Below are positions 6,232-10,552 of a stretch of 10,552 bases of DNA, piece by piece. Numbering within the stretch: the first letter of the stretch is position 1; every line of letters starts with the position of its first letter. Location of the stretch: contig CADCUE010000141.1 in NCBI GenBank assembly GCA_902805805.1, forward strand, positions 1 through 10,552, given 5' to 3'. The notes beneath the pieces are model-generated. The model was not told where the DNA came from. It worked only from the letters and a program-made list of their open reading frames with translations, and ran no database searches. Origin of the DNA: an uncultured Frankineae bacterium. Its GTDB lineage: Bacteria; Actinomycetota; Actinomycetes; Mycobacteriales; SCTD01. Made by a program: the position numbers and the translations under genes.

Positions 6232-7494
6232 GTGCGCCACGCCCTACGAGTCACGATGGGGGTGCTGCTGTCGACGCTGTGCTTGCTCCTGCTGTCCGGG
6301 ACGGCGCTAGCCGCAGGCGAGACGCTGCAGGGCCGGCTGGTCAACGAGGGAGAGCCCCTCGAGGGCGTCTCGGTGACCGTCACGACCGCGGACGGCGGGG
6401 ACGTCGGCGAGGCCGAGACCGACGAGACCGGCGCCTTCGTCGTGCCGCTGCCCGAGGCCGGTGAGTACACCGTCACCCTCGACGAGGACTCCCTGCCCGA
6501 GGGCGTGCAGATCCGCGAGGGCCGCAGCGCCTCGGTGACCCTGCCCGTCGCGGTCGGGCAGCAGCGCAACGTGCTGTTCCCGCTCGGCGAGGGCAGCCGC
6601 AACGTGCAGACCGGCCTCGACCGCCTGCCGACGCTCGCCGTCGAGGGGCTGCAGTTCGGTCTGATCGTCGCGCTCGCCGCCGTCGGGCTGTCTCTCATCT
6701 ACGGCACGACCGGTCTGACGAACTTCGCGCACGGCGAGCTCATCACGCTCGGCGCGCTGCTGGCGTACCTGTTCTTCGAGACCTTCGGGCTGCCGTTCCT
6801 GCTCGCGGCGACCCTGGCCGTGGTCGCCTCCGGGCTGCTCGGCGGCGTCCAGGACCGCCTGCTGTGGCGGCCGCTGCGCAAGCGGGGCACCGGCCTGATC
6901 GCGATGCTCGTCGTCACGATCGGGCTGGCGCTGTTCCTGCGCTACTTCTTCCTCTACCTGTTCGGCGGGTCCAGCCAGCCGTTCCGGGCGTACGAGTCGC
7001 AGTCCCCGATCGATCTCGGCCCGATCGACATCACGCCCCGCGCGCTGATCAGCATGGCGCTCGCCGTCGTGGTGCTGCTCGTCGTCGCGTACGCCCTGCT
7101 GCGCACGCGCATCGGCAAGGCCACCCGGGCGGTGGCCGACAACCCCGCGCTGGCGGCGTCGTCCGGGATCGACGTCGAGCGGGTCATCCAGGTCGTGTGG
7201 GTGTCCGGCGCGGCACTGGCCGGGCTCGCCGGCATCCTGCTCGGGATGGCCCAGCAGGTCAGCTTCCAGCTCGGCTTCCAGATCCTGCTGCTCGTCTTCG
7301 CCGCCGTCACCCTGGGTGGCCTCGGCACGGCGTTCGGAGCGCTGATCGGCAGCCTCGTCGTGGGCATCTTCACCCAGGTGTCGACGCTGTTCATCCCCAG
7401 CGAGCTCAAGAACGCCGGCGCGCTGGCCATCCTGATCCTCATCCTGCTCGTGCGGCCCCAGGGCATCCTGGGCCGCGCCGAGCGGGTCGGCTGA
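6232..7494 (+). CDS. livH: HAAT-family ABC importer permease LivH with extracellular beta-sandwich domain
   Basis: The predicted protein has 420 residues, against about 290-310 for ordinary LivH. Residues 1-28 form a signal peptide: Arg at 2 and 6, a Leu-rich core and an ALA-AG cleavage-like site. Residues about 31-118 resemble a carboxypeptidase-regulatory-like beta-sandwich: LQGRLVNEGEPLEGVSVTV, then TDETGAFVVPLPEAGEYTV (63-81). The permease begins near 135 and has about eight hydrophobic segments. It carries the LivH hallmark GLSLIYGTTGLTNFAHGE (152-169), the cytoplasmic coupling loop RTRIGKATRAVADNPALAA (291-309) and the closing RPQGILG (408-414). It forms the membrane channel with LivM and is driven by LivG and LivF; branched-chain amino acids are the default substrate, but amides or urea are possible in this family. 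livM follows after 16 bases. The added domain faces outside if the signal is used. Confidence 0.9.
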   Translation: MRHALRVTMGVLLSTLCLLLLSGTALAAGETLQGRLVNEGEPLEGVSVTVTTADGGDVGEAETDETGAFVVPLPEAGEYTVTLDEDSLPEGVQIREGRSASVTLPVAVGQQRNVLFPLGEGSRNVQTGLDRLPTLAVEGLQFGLIVALAAVGLSLIYGTTGLTNFAHGELITLGALLAYLFFETFGLPFLLAATLAVVASGLLGGVQDRLLWRPLRKRGTGLIAMLVVTIGLALFLRYFFLYLFGGSSQPFRAYESQSPIDLGPIDITPRALISMALAVVVLLVVAYALLRTRIGKATRAVADNPALAASSGIDVERVIQVVWVSGAALAGLAGILLGMAQQVSFQLGFQILLLVFAAVTLGGLGTAFGALIGSLVVGIFTQVSTLFIPSELKNAGALAILILILLVRPQGILGRAERVG

Positions 7495-7510
7495 CGGGCA
7501 AGGGGAAGTC

Positions 7511-8503
7511 GTGGACTGGGGACTGATCATCACCAACGCGCTGCGCGCGATGGTGGGCCTCGACACGGTCGTGTTCGCCCTGGCGGCGATCGGCCTGAAC
7601 GTGCACTTCGGCTACACCGGGCTGCTCAACTTCGGCCAGTCGGCGTTCCTCGCCGTCGCCGGCTACGGGCTGGCCATCACCGTCGCCGAGCTGGGGCTGC
7701 CGACGCTCGTCGGCGTCGTCGTCGGGCTGCTCGGGGCGGTCGTCCTGGCCCTGCTGCTCGGCGCGCCGACCCTGCGGCTGCGCGCCGACTACCTCGCCAT
7801 CGTCACGATCGCCGCGGCGGAGATCGTGCGCCTGCTGTTCCGGTCGGTGTCGCTGTCGGAGTACACCGGCGGCTCCGACGGGCTCGGCCGCTTCGCCGAG
7901 GGCTTCTACTCCATCAACCCGTACGGCGAGGGCCGCTACGGCATCGGCCGGGTCGCCTTCAACGAGCGCCTCACCTGGGCGCTGACCGTGGGCTGGACGC
8001 TCGTGATCCTGTCCTGCCTGCTGGTGTTCCTGCTGATGCGCAGCCCGTGGGGCCGGGTGCTCAAGGCCATCCGCGAGGACGAGGACGCGGTGCGCAGCCT
8101 CGGCAAGAACGTCTACTCCTACAAGCTGCAGAGCCTGGCCCTCGGCGGCGTGCTGGGCTGCCTGGCCGGGTTCGTCACGGCCTGGGGCAACGCGGTGGTG
8201 CAGCCGGACTTCTTCGGCACCGAGACGACCTTCTTCGCGTACACGATCGTCATCCTCGGCGGGGCCGCGCGGGTGGCGGGACCGGTGATCGGTGCGATGA
8301 TCTTCTGGACGCTGCTGTCCCTCACCGACAACGTCCTGACCCAGGCCAAGTCGGCGGGGTACATCTCCGACACCGTCCTCACCGGCTTCGAGATCGGGCA
8401 GGTGCGCTTCATGCTCGTCGGGATCGGCCTCATGCTGCTCATGATCTTCAGGCCGCAGGGCCTGTTCGGCGACCGTAGGGAGCTCGCGCTCGATGCCCGC
8501 TGA
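7511..8503 (+). CDS. livM: HAAT-family ABC importer permease LivM
   Basis: The second membrane subunit of the importer has 330 residues, a normal length for LivM without an extra N-terminal domain. It shows GLNVHFGYTGLLNFGQSAFL (28-47), which is the LivM version of the conserved first block, and LRLRADYLAIVTIAAAEIVR (88-107). The TGGSDGL motif follows at 119-125. The coupling-helix region RSPWGRVLKAIREDEDAVRS (177-196) contacts the ATPases, and the end is FRPQGLFGDRR (313-323). About eight membrane segments are visible. The GTG at 7511 has AAGGGGA (7500-7506) just upstream. Its last 11 bases overlap the start of livG, so the two are probably translationally coupled. Substrate specificity is not readable from this subunit. 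Confidence 0.93.
   Translation: MDWGLIITNALRAMVGLDTVVFALAAIGLNVHFGYTGLLNFGQSAFLAVAGYGLAITVAELGLPTLVGVVVGLLGAVVLALLLGAPTLRLRADYLAIVTIAAAEIVRLLFRSVSLSEYTGGSDGLGRFAEGFYSINPYGEGRYGIGRVAFNERLTWALTVGWTLVILSCLLVFLLMRSPWGRVLKAIREDEDAVRSLGKNVYSYKLQSLALGGVLGCLAGFVTAWGNAVVQPDFFGTETTFFAYTIVILGGAARVAGPVIGAMIFWTLLSLTDNVLTQAKSAGYISDTVLTGFEIGQVRFMLVGIGLMLLMIFRPQGLFGDRRELALDAR
8477..8482 (+). promoter_or_regulatory. Ribosome binding site supporting the long livG start
   Basis: AGGGAG lies ten bases before ATG 8493, inside the end of livM. None of the later in-frame GTG codons in the repeat region has a comparable site, so the long N-terminal extension is probably translated. Confidence 0.5.
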
Positions 8504-9569
8504 CCCAGCTCACGGCAGCCCAGCTCACGGCAGCCCCGTGCCGGGTGATCCCGTGCCGGGTGATCCCGTGCCGGGTGATCCCGTGCCGGCTCGTCCGGCG
8601 TCCGCCGACCCGGAGTCGACCGGGCACGCGTCTTCGACGCGGATCACCGCGCCGGACCGGTCCCTCACCCCCGCCAAGGACGCGGCCGTGCGCGCCCTCG
8701 CAGACGTCGAGCCCGTGCCCGGGTCGAAGAAGCCCGACCCGATCCTGGTCGCGGACGGCGTCACCCGGCGCTTCGGCGGTCTCACCGCCGTGGAGGTCGA
8801 CCACATCGAGGTCCAGCGCGGTTCGATCACGGCGCTGATCGGCCCGAACGGCGCGGGCAAGAGCACCTTCTTCAACCTGCTCACCGGCTTCGACAAGCCG
8901 GACGACGGGAGCTGGTCGTTCAACGGCCAGTCGCTGGCCGGCGTGCCGTCCCACAAGGTCGCCCGACGCGGCATGGTCCGCACCTTCCAGCTGACCAAGG
9001 CGCTGTCGCGCATGACGGTCATGCAGAACATGCTGCTGGGGGCGACCGGGCAGAAGGGCGAGGGCTTCCTGTCGGCGATCTTCCCGCCGCTGTGGAAGGC
9101 GCAGGAGAAGGCCAACACCGAGCGGGCCGAGGAGCTGCTGGCCCGCTTCAAGCTCGACAAGAAGCGCGACGACTTCGCCGGCACGATGTCCGGCGGTCAG
9201 CGCAAGCTGCTCGAGATGGCCCGCGCCCTCATGGTCGGCCCCGAGATGGTCATGCTCGACGAGCCGATGGCGGGTGTGAACCCGGCCCTGACGCAGTCGC
9301 TGCTCGGGCACGTCAAGGCGCTGCGCGAGGACGGGATGACCGTGCTGTTCGTCGAGCACGACATGGACATGGTCCGCGACATCAGCGACTGGGTCATCGT
9401 GATGGCCCAGGGCCGCGTGATCGCGGAAGGTCCGCCGCACGACATCATGGCGAACGAGGCGGTCATCGACGCCTACCTCGGTGGCCACCACGACGCCCCG
9501 CTGACGGAGGCCGAGGAGGAGCGCGTGCTCGCCGAGGCCCACGAGGCGCACGGAGGGGACGCCCGATGA
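8493..9569 (+). CDS. livG: HAAT-family ABC importer ATPase LivG with repeat-containing N-terminal extension
   Basis: The predicted protein has 358 residues, about 100 more than typical LivG. The ATPase core runs from about 83 to 330: Walker A GPNGAGKST (117-125), Q-loop RTFQL (163-167), signature MSGGQRKLLEMARAL (232-246), Walker B MVMLDEP (252-258), the LivG-type MAGVNP (259-264) and switch histidine VEHD (287-290). It hydrolyses ATP on the cytoplasmic side to drive LivHM. The first 82 residues are an addition: residues 5-40 have a proline at every fifth position, encoded partly by perfect 15-bp repeats. This is followed by a Ser/Thr/Ala-rich stretch. A 25-residue acidic C-terminal tail is also extra. 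The ATG overlaps livM by 11 bases and the stop overlaps livF by ATGA. A shorter start within the extension cannot be excluded, but no ribosome site supports one. Confidence 0.92.
   Translation: MPADPAHGSPAHGSPVPGDPVPGDPVPGDPVPARPASADPESTGHASSTRITAPDRSLTPAKDAAVRALADVEPVPGSKKPDPILVADGVTRRFGGLTAVEVDHIEVQRGSITALIGPNGAGKSTFFNLLTGFDKPDDGSWSFNGQSLAGVPSHKVARRGMVRTFQLTKALSRMTVMQNMLLGATGQKGEGFLSAIFPPLWKAQEKANTERAEELLARFKLDKKRDDFAGTMSGGQRKLLEMARALMVGPEMVMLDEPMAGVNPALTQSLLGHVKALREDGMTVLFVEHDMDMVRDISDWVIVMAQGRVIAEGPPHDIMANEAVIDAYLGGHHDAPLTEAEEERVLAEAHEAHGGDAR
8504..8589 (+). repeat. Two adjacent 15-bp tandem repeats inside livG
   Basis: Directly after the livM stop, CCCAGCTCACGGCAG occurs twice (8504-8518, 8519-8533). 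One base on, CCCGTGCCGGGTGAT occurs three times (8535-8549, 8550-8564, 8565-8579), followed by ten bases of a fourth copy (8580-8589). All copies are identical. In the livG frame they encode PAHGS twice and PVPGD three times, then PVPAR. The unit length is a multiple of three, so copy-number changes keep livG in frame. Confidence 0.95.
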
Positions 9570-10417
9570 CCACCCCTGGCCTGTCCGGCGGCACGGACGA
9601 CCCCGGCTTCGAGATCGACGCGGCCGCGGCCGCCGCCGACGCGCAGAACCGGGCGGGCGGGGTCGTCGACCGCTCGGAGCACCTCGCGGCGGCGGAGACG
9701 GCGCTCCTGCGCTGCGACGAGGTCGTCGCCGGTTACGTCCCGGGCGTCAACATCCTCAACGGCTGCGACCTCTACGTGCAGGAGGGCGAGCTGGTCGGCA
9801 TCATCGGCCCGAACGGCGCCGGCAAGTCGACGCTGCTCAAGGCGATGTTCGGCCTGGTGACCATCCGCTCCGGCACGGTGGTCCTGCGCGGTGAGGAGAT
9901 CACCGGTCTCAGGGCGCACGCGCTCGTGCGCAAGGGCGTCGGCTTCGTGCCCCAGACGGAGAACGTCTTCCCGAGCCTGACCATCGAGGAGAACCTCGAG
10001 ATGGGCTCCTACCAGGCGCCCAAGCGCTTCGCCGAGCGCTTCGACTTCGTCGCCGGGCTCTTCCCCGCGCTCGCCGACCGGCGCAAGCAGCGCGCCGGCT
10101 CGCTGTCGGGCGGCGAGCGGCAGATGGTCGCCATGGGCCGGGCTCTGATGATGGAGCCGTCCGTGATCTTCCTGGACGAGCCGTCGGCCGGTCTGTCCCC
10201 GGCGCTGCAGGACGAGGTGTTCATCCGCGTCCGCCAGATCAACCGCGCCGGGGTCTCGGTGGTCATGGTGGAGCAGAACGCCCGCCGCTGCCTGCAGATC
10301 TGCGACCGCGGCTACGTCCTGGACCAGGGCCGCAACGCCTACACGGCGAGCGGCAAGGACCTGGCCAACGACCCGAAGGTCATCGAGCTCTACCTCGGCA
10401 CGCTCGCCAAGGCCTGA
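9566..10417 (+). CDS. livF: HAAT-family ABC importer ATPase LivF
   Basis: The second ATPase subunit has 283 residues, about 45 more than usual. The core shows Walker A GPNGAGKST (81-89), Q-loop VPQTENVFPSLTIEENL (128-144), signature SLSGGERQMVAMGRALM (179-195) and Walker B VIFLDEPSAGLSP (200-212). The LivF-typical VEQN (235-238) replaces the switch histidine by Gln. It pairs with LivG under the LivHM channel. Residues 1-45 are an Ala- and Asp-rich extension (a run of Ala near 19-24) with no recognised domain. The ATG shares ATGA with the livG stop and has GGAGGGG seven bases upstream. It is the last gene of the operon visible here; no substrate-binding protein follows within the remaining 135 bases. 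Confidence 0.94.
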   Translation: MTTPGLSGGTDDPGFEIDAAAAAADAQNRAGGVVDRSEHLAAAETALLRCDEVVAGYVPGVNILNGCDLYVQEGELVGIIGPNGAGKSTLLKAMFGLVTIRSGTVVLRGEEITGLRAHALVRKGVGFVPQTENVFPSLTIEENLEMGSYQAPKRFAERFDFVAGLFPALADRRKQRAGSLSGGERQMVAMGRALMMEPSVIFLDEPSAGLSPALQDEVFIRVRQINRAGVSVVMVEQNARRCLQICDRGYVLDQGRNAYTASGKDLANDPKVIELYLGTLAKA

Positions 10418-10461
10418 CGGCCCGGCCGGCGGCCAGCTCCGCCCCAGCCGGCGCCCGGTCA

Positions 10462-10498
10462 TCTGCTGCAAGACACGCCCGGCGCGTCCGACAGCAGA
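10462..10498 (+). terminator. Stem-loop after livF, probable operon terminator
   Basis: TCTGCTG (10462-10468) pairs with CAGCAGA (10492-10498). After a symmetric 3-base internal loop, GACACGC (10472-10478) pairs with GCGCGTC (10482-10488) with one A-C mismatch, closing a 3-base loop. It starts 45 bases after the livF stop. No T-run follows, as often seen in actinobacteria. A second GC hairpin, GGGGCGG (10522-10528) with CCGCCCC (10537-10543), lies further on. Termination is an inference from position and structure; nothing else is recognisable in 10418-10552. Confidence 0.5.
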
Positions 10499-10552
10499 GT
10501 CCCTCAGGCAGGACCGGCCCGGGGGCGGCGGCAGCCCCGCCCCAGCCCCTGC

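Noticed and set aside
4471..6240. Extension of the polA reading frame upstream for another 590 codons on the minus strand
   Set aside because: The extra stretch lies antisense to the DUF554 gene and covers the acetyltransferase in another frame. It has low-complexity composition and precedes the natural PolA start; open frames like this are common in very GC-rich DNA.
6101..6310. Small upstream reading frames as a leader peptide for attenuation of the liv operon
   Set aside because: Neither the frame from 6101 nor the one from the ATG at 6115 has runs of Leu, Ile or Val codons. Neither has a good ribosome site, and both run into livH without a terminator-like structure.
8504..8589. Tandem repeats as a CRISPR array
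   Set aside because: Units are 15 bp, directly adjacent with no spacers, and translate into an in-frame five-residue repeat in LivG.
8448..9551. 367-codon minus-strand open frame opposite livG with an HGITR repeat
   Set aside because: The repeat is only the antisense reading of the 15-bp minisatellite, and the rest is a His/Val/Arg-rich shadow of livG.
9473..10471. 332-codon minus-strand open frame opposite livF
   Set aside because: It is antisense to livF with no family signature; the LivF motifs on the plus strand explain the coding pattern.
10418..10552. A further gene start after livF
   Set aside because: No start with a ribosome site and convincing coding pattern is visible in the last 135 bases; only GC-rich hairpins are seen.

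Overview
The window comes from a very GC-rich genome with strong G/C preference at third codon positions, GTG starts and ATGA gene overlaps. This points to a high-GC actinobacterium (Actinomycetota). The PolA supports this: it has a mycobacterial/streptomycete-like motif B and a degenerate proofreading domain. I cannot place it to genus.

Layout. (1) Positions 1-1712, plus strand, are the end of a surface-polysaccharide locus: the 3' part of a Wzt-like ABC exporter ATPase, then a family 2 glycosyltransferase starting in an ATGA overlap. (2) Positions 1735-5129, minus strand, hold a GNAT acetyltransferase followed by polA. polA converges on the glycosyltransferase, and a hairpin spans both stop codons (1705-1746). 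(3) A 169-bp divergent intergenic region (5130-5298) contains competing GC-rich inverted repeats. (4) Positions 5299-6045, plus strand, encode a DUF554 membrane protein. (5) Positions 6232-10417, plus strand, are a tightly packed four-gene HAAT-type (branched-chain amino acid or related amide) ABC importer operon, livH-livM-livG-livF, with a hairpin after the last gene. No substrate-binding protein gene lies in the window.

How the genes work together. LivH and LivM form the membrane channel and LivG and LivF are the two ATPases. All but LivM carry unusual additions. LivH has a signal peptide and a roughly 90-residue extracellular beta-sandwich domain. LivG has an N-terminal proline-periodic extension encoded by 15-bp tandem repeats. 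LivF has an Ala-rich N-terminal extension. The Wzt-like ATPase and the glycosyltransferase probably act in export and assembly of a cell-surface glycan.

Most of the window is ordinary housekeeping and transport. I found no defence system, mobile element, CRISPR array or RNA gene. The points most worth a second look are the modified importer, the probable leaderless polA promoter, the switch-like repeats upstream of the acetyltransferase, and the palindrome ahead of the liv operon.
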